NCBI RefSeq assembly: GCF_935825525.1 | Contig: NZ_CAKXZT010000176.1 | Coordinates: 1 to 40,356 of the forward strand | Direction: 5' to 3' | Length of the DNA stretch: 40,356 bases | Source of the DNA: Mesorhizobium escarrei | Lineage (GTDB): Bacteria > Pseudomonadota > Alphaproteobacteria > Rhizobiales > Rhizobiaceae | In this document: one piece after another, positions 1 through 8,625 of the stretch | How positions within the stretch are numbered: position 1 is the first letter of the stretch | Layout: every line of letters begins with the position of its first letter | Position numbers and translations under genes: made by a program | Notes under the pieces: model-generated | Databases searched by the model: none | What the model was told of the DNA's origin: nothing | What the model saw: the letters and a program-made list of their open reading frames with translations, nothing else

Positions 1-61
1 CCCCGTTGTGGGGAGGGTTAGGGGTGGGGGTCCATCGTAGAGCGAAAGTCTCGGCTTTCCA

Positions 62-83
62 CCTTCTCCCACAAGGGAGAAGG
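62..83. terminator. Perfect hairpin downstream of the MarR-GNAT gene
   Basis: CCTTCTCCC and GGGAGAAGG form a 9-bp perfect stem around a 4-nt loop (ACAA). It lies 8 nt past the stop codon of the minus-strand gene at 92, so it may end that transcript. There is no clear U-tract, and similar CTCCC/GGGAG hairpins are common between rhizobial genes, so it may instead be a dispersed palindromic repeat. Confidence 0.45.
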
Positions 84-91
84 CAAGAGCG

Positions 92-1027
92 CTACAACTC
101 CAGGCTCCAGTTCTGGCCGACCAGATCCTTGCCGAAGGCGTGGTGGCGTTCCTGATTGGCCAGCTTGAACCCGGCCGCCTCGTAGATGCGGCGCGCTGAG
201 GAGAGCACATCGTTGGTCCACAGCGTCAACGTCTTGTAGGCCTTGGCACGGGCAAAGCCGATGCATTCCTCGACCAGCCGCCTGCCGATGCCGAGACCGC
301 GCGCCGAGGGTTCGACATAGAGCAGGCGCAGCCTCGCCACCGCGTCCGACTGGCGCACGAGAAAGACCGAGCCGACGACTTCCGCTTCCCGCTCGGCGAT
401 CCAGCTGCGTTCCCATTTCGGATCGTACGATTTGACGAAGGCGCCGAGGATTTCGGCGACCAGCGCCTCATAAGTTTCGTCCCAGCCATATTCCTGCGCG
501 TAGAGCAGGCCCTGGCGATGGATGATCCAGCCGATGTCGCCGACCTGCAAGGGCCGCAGCATGTAGGGGACCTTGGGCTCTGCGCTCTCGCCCAGCAGGC
601 GCTGCACCGTCTGCATCGCCTTGACCAGCCTGTCCTGTTCCGGTGCGGAAAGCCGGTCGAGCAGGGCCGCGACTTGATCGTGCGAACCCTGGTTCAGCGG
701 CGCGAACGCCGCTCTTCCCCCCGGCGTCAGTGTAATCGACGAGCGCCGCGCATCGGTTTGCGTCGCCACGCGCTCGACCAGGCCGCGCTCCTCGAACTTT
801 TTCAGCAACCGGCTGAGATAGCCCGGGTCTAGACCGAGATCGCGCGCAAGATCGGTGGCGGTCAGGCCATCGCGATGCGCCAGTTCATAGAGCACCCGAG
901 CCTCGGTCAGCGAGAAGGCGCTTTTCAGCAGCCCTTCGTCGAGCAGCCCGATCTGGCGGGTGTAGAAGCGGTTGAAGCCCCGCACGGCATCGATCCGCTC
1001 CTTGCCGGGTTGATGATGAATCGTCAT
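92..1027 (-). CDS. MarR-family regulator fused to a GNAT acetyltransferase
   Basis: A 311-residue fusion. The first ~150 residues are a MarR-type winged helix ('LTATDLARDLGLDPGYLSRL' recognition region, then a basic wing with DARRSS). The last ~145 are a GNAT fold with the acetyl-CoA loop R-G-L-G-I-G and a typical end (ARRIYEAAGF). This bifunctional architecture is a known family; the acetyl acceptor cannot be told from sequence. The start at 1027 is chosen over an upstream in-frame ATG (1075) because GGAAGGAGG stands directly before it. A 19-bp palindrome at 1060-1078 upstream suggests autoregulation, as is common for MarR proteins. Confidence 0.9.
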   Translation of the reverse strand: MTIHHQPGKERIDAVRGFNRFYTRQIGLLDEGLLKSAFSLTEARVLYELAHRDGLTATDLARDLGLDPGYLSRLLKKFEERGLVERVATQTDARRSSITLTPGGRAAFAPLNQGSHDQVAALLDRLSAPEQDRLVKAMQTVQRLLGESAEPKVPYMLRPLQVGDIGWIIHRQGLLYAQEYGWDETYEALVAEILGAFVKSYDPKWERSWIAEREAEVVGSVFLVRQSDAVARLRLLYVEPSARGLGIGRRLVEECIGFARAKAYKTLTLWTNDVLSSARRIYEAAGFKLANQERHHAFGKDLVGQNWSLEL

Positions 1028-1059
1028 CGCATCCTCCTTCCCGCACAAGATCAACCACT

Positions 1060-1078
1060 TACTTGACTTAGTCAAGTA
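1060..1078. promoter_or_regulatory. Palindromic operator upstream of the MarR-GNAT gene
   Basis: TACTTGACT-T-AGTCAAGTA is a perfect 9+9 bp palindrome with a one-base centre, 33 nt upstream of the chosen start. Its size, symmetry and position fit a MarR dimer site. It contains TTGACT, which could double as a -35 box. Binding is inferred, not shown. Confidence 0.6.
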
Positions 1079-1302
1079 TCAGTTTGAAGCAGGGCATTAT
1101 TCAATCCGGCCGATGAGGCTTTCGAACGACCTATTGCTTCGCGACGTTGCCATGCTCGTCGACGACGCGAGTGGCTGGTCTACGAAGTGCGTATCGTGCC
1201 GAGCGGATCCAATCGGCTAGCGGAACGGACACCGGCTGGTGGAGCTTGCTCTGCCGAGGCGCCAGTACTTCATCGCTGGCCGTCGATCGGCTCACTCAGC
1301 GC
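1079..1302 (+). other. Gene-free stretch with a possible frameshifted coding remnant
   Basis: No intact gene. A reading frame opens at ATG 1113 (MRLSNDLLLRDVAMLVDDAS) but has no ribosome site and soon stops. Shifting frame near 1170 gives a protein-like stretch, REWLVYEVRIVPSGSNRLAE, and a further shift gives TGWWSLLC. This could be a short decayed gene, but I cannot name its family and chance is not excluded. Confidence 0.2.
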
Positions 1303-1331
1303 CTTGACTCTCGCCAGCTACCGGCTTATCT
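1303..1331 (+). promoter_or_regulatory. groE promoter, RpoH-type with overlapping sigma-70 boxes
   Basis: CTTG at 1303-1306 and CTTATCT at 1325-1331 are 18 nt apart, matching the alphaproteobacterial RpoH pattern (CTTG, about 17-18 nt, CYTATNT). The same bases give TTGACT and TTATCT for the housekeeping factor. The expected start point, around 1338, lies just before the CIRCE element, the usual order at HrcA-controlled groE operons. Confidence 0.6.
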
Positions 1332-1341
1332 CACCGCCACG

Positions 1342-1368
1342 TTAGCACTCGCCATTGGTGAGTGCTAA
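1342..1368 (+). promoter_or_regulatory. CIRCE operator (HrcA binding site)
   Basis: TTAGCACTC, nine spacer bases, then GAGTGCTAA: an exact match to the consensus CIRCE inverted repeat. It sits between the promoter and groES, where the HrcA repressor blocks transcription in the absence of heat stress. Together with the RpoH-like promoter it indicates dual heat control. Confidence 0.95.
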
Positions 1369-1400
1369 GCGTAGGTCCGGCGCCGCCGGGCTTATAGGTT

Positions 1401-1417
1401 GTCCGGCGCCGCCGGAC
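1401..1417 (+). other. Hairpin and short repeats in the groES leader
   Basis: GTCCGGC-GCC-GCCGGAC can fold into a 7-bp hairpin in the untranslated leader. The same 15 bases, GTCCGGCGCCGCCGG, also occur at 1375-1389. A tandem pair ATTCTCACC-ATTCTCACC follows at 1427-1444, ending at the groES ribosome site. The hairpin could affect mRNA stability or translation; no known riboswitch or thermometer family is recognised. Confidence 0.35.
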
Positions 1418-1456
1418 GGAGGAACTATTCTCACCATTCTCACCGAGGAATAAAAA

Positions 1457-1753
1457 ATGGCAAAGTCGAAGTTCCGCCCGCTTCATGACCGCGTGGTCGT
1501 ACGCCGGGTTGAATCCGAATCCAAGACTGCCGGCGGGATCATCATCCCCGACACGGCGAAGGAAAAGCCGCAGGAAGGCGAGATCATCGCCGTTGGTTCC
1601 GGAGCCCGCGACGAAGCCGGCAAGCTCGTCCCGCTGGACGTCAAGGCCGGCGATCGCATCCTGTTCGGCAAGTGGTCGGGCACCGAAGTCAAGCTCAATG
1701 GCGAAGACCTTCTGATCATGAAGGAATCCGACGTCATGGGCATCATCGGCTGA
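1457..1753 (+). CDS. groES: Co-chaperonin GroES (Cpn10)
   Basis: 98 residues, the usual GroES length. It opens with the family pattern FRPLHDRVVVRR, has the mobile-loop region (SKTAGGIIIPDTAKEKPQEG) that docks on GroEL, and ends with MKESDVMGII. GroES forms a heptameric lid on the GroEL ring in the cytoplasm. The ribosome site GAGGAA lies about 8 nt before the ATG. It is the first gene of a CIRCE/RpoH-type operon and is intact, unlike the groEL behind it. Rhizobia often hold several groESL copies, so this GroES may work with a GroEL made elsewhere. Confidence 0.97.
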   Translation: MAKSKFRPLHDRVVVRRVESESKTAGGIIIPDTAKEKPQEGEIIAVGSGARDEAGKLVPLDVKAGDRILFGKWSGTEVKLNGEDLLIMKESDVMGIIG

Positions 1754-1816
1754 ATATCGGCCTCACCACCACTTTAAATCCCAGGGCTCAATTCAAGCCC
1801 CTGCCAGGAGCTAAAA

Positions 1817-3359
<1,543 letters not shown>

Positions 3360-3385
3360 GGAAATCCATAAGACTTCAGATACGG

Positions 3386-3412
3386 AAAGGGCGCCAAAAG
3401 GCGCCCTTTTTT
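3386..3412 (+). terminator. Rho-independent terminator of the groESL operon
   Basis: GGGCGCC and GGCGCCC pair around AAAA, extended by AAA/TTT, and are followed by six T. It lies 27 nt after the groEL stop: a textbook intrinsic terminator. Confidence 0.93.
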
Positions 3413-3628
3413 CGTTACCGTGGCGATCATGCTCTGAGGTGACCCGTGAGACGTGTCGGGATTGAGGAGCTTGATGACAAGCAAGGGGCGCATCCTTCAC
3501 GGGGCGCGTCCCTTCGACTACTGTCATGGCAAGGATCCTAGTGGTTCCCGCCTGACACAAGAGTCCGGCTCGGGAATTCCCTTTGGCTGCGCGCGAAAGG
3601 ATCGGCCTCGTTGCGCCGACTCAGTCAA

Positions 3629-4147
3629 TCACCGTGGTGAAAAGTTCGAGTACCAATTCCGTTCCCAGGTTCGGCCTGCATCAGCGGAGAACGCCCGACT
3701 ATAAATCGGGGCGTTCGGGTCGCGCTTATCCCAGTGGAATTTCACGATAACGTCTTTGCCGGCGACAACCTCACGGCCGAAGAATTCACCTATGTCGCCA
3801 TCGAACGAGCCTACCTTTCCACCGTCGAGTTTCATTGCGTTGCTATCGGCCCAGTAGATCGTCCACAGACGCGTCTGCGGGTCGAATAATCGCACAGTGA
3901 GACCTTCGAATGGCTTTCCGCCCAACTCCGTATGAAAAATATCGAAGTTACCCAGGCCCAGCAAGATCGGGCGACATTCCTGGGTCGCGTCAAATTCCTG
4001 CCATTCGTCGCTGCCGGCCAGCTGTTCTTTCAATGTACGATTTCTGATGTTCCAGTGGCCTATCAAATAATCGAAATCATTTTTGGACGACGTCTCGCTC
4101 GCTGTTATCGCAAGTTTTCCGTCAGATGAAAGTAGAGAGGTCCGCAT
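3629..4147 (-). CDS. DUF1579-like protein of unknown function
   Basis: 172 residues. The core FDYLIGHWNIRNR near residue 25 and the pattern of alternating strands with conserved Trp and aromatic residues (LWTIYWADSN, WERNWYSNF at the end) resemble the DUF1579 group of small beta-barrel proteins. No catalytic motif, signal peptide or membrane segment is seen. AAGG stands about 10 nt before the ATG. It is isolated: groEL lies on the opposite strand on one side and a gene-free stretch on the other. The family label is by pattern memory; the function is unknown. Confidence 0.7.
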   Translation of the reverse strand: MRTSLLSSDGKLAITASETSSKNDFDYLIGHWNIRNRTLKEQLAGSDEWQEFDATQECRPILLGLGNFDIFHTELGGKPFEGLTVRLFDPQTRLWTIYWADSNAMKLDGGKVGSFDGDIGEFFGREVVAGKDVIVKFHWDKRDPNAPIYSRAFSADAGRTWERNWYSNFSPR

Positions 4148-4583
4148 GTACTTACCTTGGATCGACGTCGCGCCAACAGTCCCATCGCCGCGGACATGAC
4201 GAGTATCGGTGTTACTGCGATGACTGCGGCGCGCTTCAGATGCCCGATCGCGGCAACGATTGGATGAGACCCTCCAGCGCGTCGTGATGCACGCCCACCG
4301 TCATCTCCATCCTGCAAACGCGTAAACCGCAGACCCGTTCCGGCACGATCCACTTCCCATGCTCCGCCACGCCGCCGCGAAGTCGCGTTGCTTCGCGCTC
4401 CACTCAGACCAGAAATCCGCTAACCATCCTGAACCGACTACCCAGCCGAGTACCAAGTGTCAGATTTTGACCACTAGAATCTATGCCGTTACTTCCAAGC
4501 GTCGGAGCGGCGCAGAATATGAAGCGCCGAGCGGTATCGGCAGGACTCTGCACCGGCTTCGATGCGATGAAGGCCATAATATA
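4148..4583. other. Gene-free stretch
   Basis: No convincing gene, RNA or repeat. A minus-strand open frame (4105-4353) has one hydrophobic stretch (AAVIAVTPILVMSAAMGLL) but overlaps the gene at 3629-4147 and lacks a ribosome site. Confidence 0.4.
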
Positions 4584-5183
4584 TCAGCTCGCCGTTACAG
4601 CGACCTCTTTGGCCGGCAACGCACCCTCAACCAGCGCGGCGACTTCATCGGCCACCGCCAGCACCGGGGCGCGGTCGCGGCTGGCGCGCGTGATCACCAT
4701 CAGCCCTTCCAGCGATGATTCGACAAGCAGCGCCAGGGCGCGGGCGCGGCGCTCGGGCACCCCTGCCCTGACGAAGGCCGCCTGCAGCAGGCCTACCCAT
4801 TGCTCGAAAGCCGACCGGCACAGTTCGGCCAACTCCGGCACGTCGGCCGGCGAGTCCAGCACCACGGGTGCTATCGGACAGCCAAGCGTGAACTGGTTGT
4901 CCTCCAGCATGCGTGCGACCGACTGGTAGATGTGGTGGACAGCCACCGCCGGATCTTTTTCGGCGGCCAGCTCTTCGCCAAGCCATCGAGACACCTTGTC
5001 CACGCTGTCGCGCGTCACCTCGATGACCAGCTGGTCCTTGCCGCCCGGAAAATGAAAGTAGAGCGATCCTCTTGGCGCACCGGAGGCGCTCAAAATGTCG
5101 TTGAGCGAGGTGCCGTGATAGCCGCGCTGCCTCAGCAGCAGCGCCGTCGCCTCGATCATGCGGATGCGGGTGTCGTTCGCCAT
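4584..5183 (-). CDS. TetR/AcrR-family repressor
   Basis: 199 residues. The N-terminal helix-turn-helix is clear (ALLLRQRGYHGTSLNDILSA, then GAPRGSLYFHFPGGKDQL at about 30-50), and the C-terminal domain resembles the LmrA/YxaF-type ligand-binding domain (FTLGCPIAPVVLD). It is transcribed away from the osmC-like gene at 5304, and the shared 120-bp gap holds repeated GTCTATATA motifs, so it probably represses the osmC/SnoaL pair and itself. The inducer is unknown; the OsmC partner suggests an organic peroxide or electrophile. Confidence 0.92.
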   Translation of the reverse strand: MANDTRIRMIEATALLLRQRGYHGTSLNDILSASGAPRGSLYFHFPGGKDQLVIEVTRDSVDKVSRWLGEELAAEKDPAVAVHHIYQSVARMLEDNQFTLGCPIAPVVLDSPADVPELAELCRSAFEQWVGLLQAAFVRAGVPERRARALALLVESSLEGLMVITRASRDRAPVLAVADEVAALVEGALPAKEVAVTAS

Positions 5184-5235
5184 GTCAACCTCTGTCAGGA
5201 GTGAGCAATATAGGCTTGCGCCGAATATGACAATC

Positions 5236-5266
5236 GGTCTATATAGTATGTAGATCAGTCTATATA
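5236..5266. promoter_or_regulatory. Likely TetR operator between the regulator and the osmC-like gene
   Basis: GTCTATATA occurs at 5237-5245 and again at 5258-5266, exactly 21 bp (two helical turns) apart. TAGA-TCAG-TCTA at 5251-5262 adds a small dyad. The spacing would place two repressor dimers on one face of the DNA. Function is inferred from position in the divergent gap. Confidence 0.5.
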
Positions 5267-5303
5267 TTCGGTGTCACCTTTCATCGAAGAGGAGAACGAC
5301 AAA

Positions 5304-5753
5304 ATGAACATCCGTGAAGCAGAGGCCCAATGGCAGGGTTCGTTGAAAGAAGGCTCGGGCCGTCTGCGACTCGGCAGCGGCGTCTTCGAAGGCGGCTATT
5401 CCTTCCCATCGCGCTTCGAAAACGGTCCCGGCACCAATCCCGAGGAACTGATTGCGGCGGCGCATGCCGGCTGCTTTTCAATGGCGTTGAGCGCCATACT
5501 CGGCAGCAGCGGCCACGTCCCCGTACGGATCCACACCGTCGCCAAGGTGCATCTCGGCACGAGCACGGCCGGACCGACGCTCACCCGCATCGACCTCGAA
5601 ACGGAAGCCGAGGTCCCGGGACTGGCGTCCGAGGAATTCCAGCGCTTTGCCCAATCGGCGAAAGCAACATGCCTCGTCTCGCGGGCTTTGGCGGGCGTGG
5701 CTGATATCAGGCTCAAGGCCGACCTCGTCACGGCCGCCGCTGCGGAAAAATGA
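5304..5753 (+). CDS. OsmC-family peroxiredoxin-like protein
   Basis: 149 residues, normal for OsmC. The two catalytic cysteines are present at about residues 57 (AAHAGCFSMAL) and 123 (KATCLVSRAL), and the start region (EAQWQGSLKEGSG) is typical of the OsmC branch. These enzymes reduce organic hydroperoxides through a Cys pair. ATG 5304 is chosen because GAGGAG precedes it; an earlier in-frame ATG at 5271 lies next to the operator. It forms a two-gene operon with the SnoaL-like gene 17 nt downstream and is divergent from a TetR gene. Confidence 0.93.
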   Translation: MNIREAEAQWQGSLKEGSGRLRLGSGVFEGGYSFPSRFENGPGTNPEELIAAAHAGCFSMALSAILGSSGHVPVRIHTVAKVHLGTSTAGPTLTRIDLETEAEVPGLASEEFQRFAQSAKATCLVSRALAGVADIRLKADLVTAAAAEK

Positions 5754-5770
5754 AATCAGGAGGTACCGAG

Positions 5771-6157
5771 ATGGAACGGGATAACATCATGGTCGTCCAT
5801 CCAGACAACCAATCCAGACAGACGGCCGAGATCATGCGGCGCTTCAACGACGTGTTCCAGCTTCATGATCCGTCGGCACTCCCGGGCCTGGTGGCCGAGG
5901 ACTGCGTCATCGAAAACACTGTGCCGGCGCCGGATGGCGCCCGCCATGCCGGGCGGGAGGCATGCATGCGGCTGTGGTCGGCGATCGCCAGCGAACCCAG
6001 CACCCGCTTCGACCTAGAGGAGACGTTCGTCGCCGGTGAACGGGCGACAATCCGCTGGCGTTACTGGCCTGCCGACGGCAACTCCATCCGTGGCGTCAAT
6101 CTGATGCGAGTAGCGGACGGGCTGATCGTCGAAGCGATGGGATACGTCAAGGGCTAG
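5771..6157 (+). CDS. SnoaL-like (NTF2-fold) protein
   Basis: 128 residues with the NTF2/SnoaL pattern: a first helix (TAEIMRRFNDVFQLHD), VAEDCVIENT, then strands ending GVNLMRVADGLIVEAMGYVKG. Such proteins are small isomerase- or hydrolase-like cones or ligand binders; the substrate is not predictable. AGGAGG stands just upstream of ATG 5771. It is co-transcribed with the OsmC gene. The last 88 bp of this gene are repeated at 7914-8001 as part of a 415-bp duplication; this copy is the complete one. Confidence 0.85.
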   Translation: MERDNIMVVHPDNQSRQTAEIMRRFNDVFQLHDPSALPGLVAEDCVIENTVPAPDGARHAGREACMRLWSAIASEPSTRFDLEETFVAGERATIRWRYWPADGNSIRGVNLMRVADGLIVEAMGYVKG

Positions 6158-6484
6158 CGCCAGCAGGCGCTACCGCTCGGTCAGCGCCAGTTTTGCGCCG
6201 AGCGCTACGAAGGCGCCGGCAAAGGTGCGGCGCATCCAGGTCAGCACTATCGGCCGCGACACGACATGGCTGCGGATCGAGGCGGCGAAGATGCCGTAGC
6301 CGACAAACACAATGAAGGTCAAAAGCATGAAGACGGTGCTGAGCTCCAGCATCTTCGACAGCGCATGCGGTTCGGTGGTGCTGACGAACTGCGGCAGGAA
6401 GGCAAAGAAGAAAATCGACAGCTTCGGGTTGAGGATATTGATGAAGATGCCTGAGGTGATCATCTTGCCGACCGAGCGCGGCGC
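6070..6484. repeat. 415-bp direct repeat, left copy
   Basis: This segment matches 7914-8328 in the same orientation (offset 1844) with about nine mismatches, roughly 98% identity. It carries the 3' end of the intact SnoaL-like gene and the 3' end of a truncated lysE. All mismatches lie in the lysE part (after about 6200), and at each the left copy has A or T where the right copy has G or C. Confidence 0.93.
6170..6484 (-). pseudogene. Truncated lysE/rhtB copy (C-terminal half)
   Basis: Encodes the last ~97 residues of the LysE-type exporter found complete at 8014-8625, with only Val/Met, Leu/Phe and Ala/Val differences; the other changes are silent. Homology stops abruptly at 6484, where unrelated DNA begins, so the N-terminal membrane segments are missing and it cannot form a normal transporter. 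Confidence 0.88.
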
Positions 6485-7008
6485 GCCCAGCGTGCAGCCG
6501 GCGAGCGGGCGACGATCCGCTTCTATAATCGGACCCCGGACCTCAAGGCTCCGTTGTCCTGTTCAGCGGCGGTGTTATTTTGGAAAGGCGTTAATTAGAA
6601 CTTCGGCTTGCGAACCCGGTGTGGTTTTTGCCGGGTTCTGCAGCAGGGTGTCTCCATGACCCGCAGCGGAAGTTCGCTCGCCCTCGATTGGACTTTGATT
6701 TTTGGGAGTTGATTTGCTGCAATACAATAAGAATGCTACCGTATTTAGTCGTAGTATTTTTTGCTGATTAGCGACCAGCCTGCCAAAACGTAGGGCCCGT
6801 TCGTCCGCCGCGAAGTCCATCTCGGATTAGCGGGCGCGAGTTCGCGTTACCGGATATGTGCACATCCAGAAGAGCATCACGAGGTTCGGCGGCATAGGTG
6901 CGGCCCCGTGCCTCAGATCCCGCTTGCATGCATGAACAGCCACCACGGGCACCGGCCAGCGCGCGGCGTTAAAGATAACGCAACGCATCCAAACCCAAGG
7001 AGATCGTC
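6485..7008. other. Unmatched DNA at the left of the VOC segment
   Basis: No supported gene. At 6501-6535 one plus frame reads ERATIRFYNR, close to ERATIRWRY in the SnoaL-like gene, so a scrap of a diverged SnoaL homologue may lie at the junction. 6700-6780 is noticeably AT-richer than the surroundings. An 81-codon minus frame (6575-6820) is unrecognised and lacks a ribosome site. Confidence 0.4.
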
Positions 7009-7680
7009 ATGAATGATATTCAGGAGCGCGGCGAAGCCGCAATCGCAACCCCGTCAGCGCGAAGGGTCGACATCAAGCTCGAAGTAGTCGTCATCCCCGT
7101 TTCGGACGTCGATCGAGCCAAGCGATTTTACGGCGGCTTGGGTTGGAGGCTCGACGCCGACATCACAGGCGACGAACTTCGTGTCATCCAGTTTACGCCT
7201 CCGGGGTCCCCGTGTTCGATAGTCTTCGGCTCAGGGGTCACCCCAGGGCCCTATGCCCGGGTCGAGTTCGATGTCCTCGAAAGCGTTGGCGAGTTCGTCG
7301 TGTCAGACATCGAGGCAGCGCGCGCCGAACTCGCCGATCGCGGTGTCGACGTGAGCGAGGTGTACCACTATGCCGGCCGTGAGGGCCGTGTCAGCGGTCC
7401 GGACCCTGAGCGGCGCAGCTACTCCTCGTGGGCCTCCTTCAGCGATCCGTCCGGAAATGTCTGGCTGTTGCAGGAGGTCACTGCGCGAGCGCCCGGCCGC
7501 GTCGACGCTGACGACACCACATTTGTCTCGTCGGCCGAGTTCGCGGCCGCGCTCCGGCGTGCGTCTGCGGCCCATGGCGAGCACGAGAAGCGGACAGGCG
7601 GCCAGCGTGATGAGAACTGGCCGGACTGGTATGCCGAGTACATGATGGCCGAGCAGGCTGGCAAGCCGCTGCCGCTATAA
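7009..7680 (+). CDS. VOC-superfamily (glyoxalase/bleomycin-resistance fold) protein
   Basis: 223 residues. The vicinal-oxygen-chelate pattern is clear: KLEVVVIPVSDVDRAKRFY at the start, a middle strand region, and SWASFSDPSGNVWLLQEV near residue 150. The tail (AAALRRASAAHGEHEK..., ending WYAEYMMAEQAGKPLPL) is the extension seen in a VOC group often found in soil bacteria. AAGGAGATCGTC precedes the ATG. VOC proteins hold a divalent metal and act as isomerases, dioxygenases or drug binders; the substrate is unknown. The gene lies alone in about 1.4 kb bounded by the 415-bp direct repeats, which suggests it was acquired. Confidence 0.88.
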   Translation: MNDIQERGEAAIATPSARRVDIKLEVVVIPVSDVDRAKRFYGGLGWRLDADITGDELRVIQFTPPGSPCSIVFGSGVTPGPYARVEFDVLESVGEFVVSDIEAARAELADRGVDVSEVYHYAGREGRVSGPDPERRSYSSWASFSDPSGNVWLLQEVTARAPGRVDADDTTFVSSAEFAAALRRASAAHGEHEKRTGGQRDENWPDWYAEYMMAEQAGKPLPL

Positions 7681-7913
7681 GGGTTGGATCACGACGTCAT
7701 TTGAAGCGGCAACATCGACGCAATAGTAACCCTTTGATCGAAGATCCAGCGCTCTCGGCGGCTCGATCGAAGTGCAGGGCGTGCGCATCCCCGCACCGAC
7801 CACGCTTTGAGGCGTAACGATAGTGTTTTTTGATGTTTCTCGGGGCAGCCGCGCTTGCACGCGACCGTGCTCTATCTTCGGGCGCAGAGCGGCGTCCAAT
7901 TGGCGCTATTTCA
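7681..7913. other. Intergenic DNA between the VOC gene and the right repeat copy
   Basis: No gene seen. Just before the repeat (about 7897-7911) one plus frame reads SNWRYF, vaguely like TIRWRYW of the SnoaL gene, so weak homology may continue past the exact repeat edge. Confidence 0.3.
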
Positions 7914-8001
7914 TGCCGACGGCAACTCCATCCGTGGCGTCAATCTGATGCGAGTAGCGGACGGGCTGATCGTCGAAGCGATGGGATACGTCAAGGGCTA
8001 G
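7914..8001 (+). pseudogene. 3' fragment of the SnoaL-like gene
   Basis: The 88 bp are identical to the end of the gene at 5771-6157, stop codon included, but have no start or upstream domain. It marks the right junction of the inserted segment. Confidence 0.85.
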
Positions 8002-8328
8002 CGCCAGCAGGCGCTACCGCTCGGTCAGCGCCAGTTTTGCGCCGAGCGCGACGAAGGCGCCGGCAAAGGTGCGGCGCATCCAGGTCAGCACTATCGGCCG
8101 CGACACGACATGGCTGCGGATCGAGGCGGCGAAGATGCCGTAGCCGACAAACACGATGAAGGTCAAAAGCATGAAGACGGTGCTGAGCTCCAGCATCTTC
8201 GACAGCGCATGCGGTTCGGTGGTGCTGACGAACTGCGGCAGGAAGGCGAAGAAGAAGATCGACAGCTTCGGGTTGAGGATGTTGATGAGGATGCCCGAGG
8301 TGATCACCTTGCCGGCCGAGCGCGGCGC
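7914..8328. repeat. 415-bp direct repeat, right copy
   Basis: Partner of 6070-6484. It contains the last 29 codons and stop of the SnoaL-like gene (a fragment here) and the 3' part of the complete lysE gene. The two copies flank 1429 bp with the VOC gene, and each copy continues into the intact version of a different gene, the layout left by integration at a short homologous segment. Confidence 0.93.
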
Positions 8329-8625
8329 CACATCCTGCCCGACGTCCAAGCTACCGCTCTCCTTCAGCGTGTTCCACGCCATGTAGAGCAGGTAGGCGAC
8401 GCCCAGATATTTCAGCGTCTCGAAGGCGAGCGCGCTGGTGTGCAGCAGCGCCGCCAGGCCGGTGATGGCCGCCGCCATATGCGGAATGATGCCGAGCGTG
8501 CAACCAAAAGCCGCGATGATGCTGGCGCGCGCGCCACGCGAAAGTCCGGCGCTCAGCGTATAGAGAACGCCGGTGCCGGGCGAAGCCACGACGATCAGCG
8601 ACGTCAACAAGAATTCGATGCTCAT
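8014..8625 (-). CDS. LysE/RhtB-family amino-acid exporter
   Basis: 203 residues, normal for RhtB. It begins MSIEFLLTSLIVVASPGTGVL (the conserved SPGP-like turn in the first helix, here SPGTG) and carries the family's GILINILNPKLSIFFFAFLPQF region. About six hydrophobic segments are visible. The family exports amino acids such as homoserine lactone, threonine or leucine by proton exchange at the inner membrane. GAGGACGCATC precedes the ATG. Its 3' half is duplicated at 6170-6484. It probably once lay directly tail-to-tail with the SnoaL-like gene. Confidence 0.92.
   Translation of the reverse strand: MSIEFLLTSLIVVASPGTGVLYTLSAGLSRGARASIIAAFGCTLGIIPHMAAAITGLAALLHTSALAFETLKYLGVAYLLYMAWNTLKESGSLDVGQDVAPRSAGKVITSGILINILNPKLSIFFFAFLPQFVSTTEPHALSKMLELSTVFMLLTFIVFVGYGIFAASIRSHVVSRPIVLTWMRRTFAGAFVALGAKLALTER

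Noticed and set aside
4105..4353. Minus frame with one hydrophobic segment upstream of the DUF1579-like gene
   Set aside because: It overlaps the real gene by 43 bp, lacks a ribosome site and has no family resemblance. It could be revived by conservation evidence.
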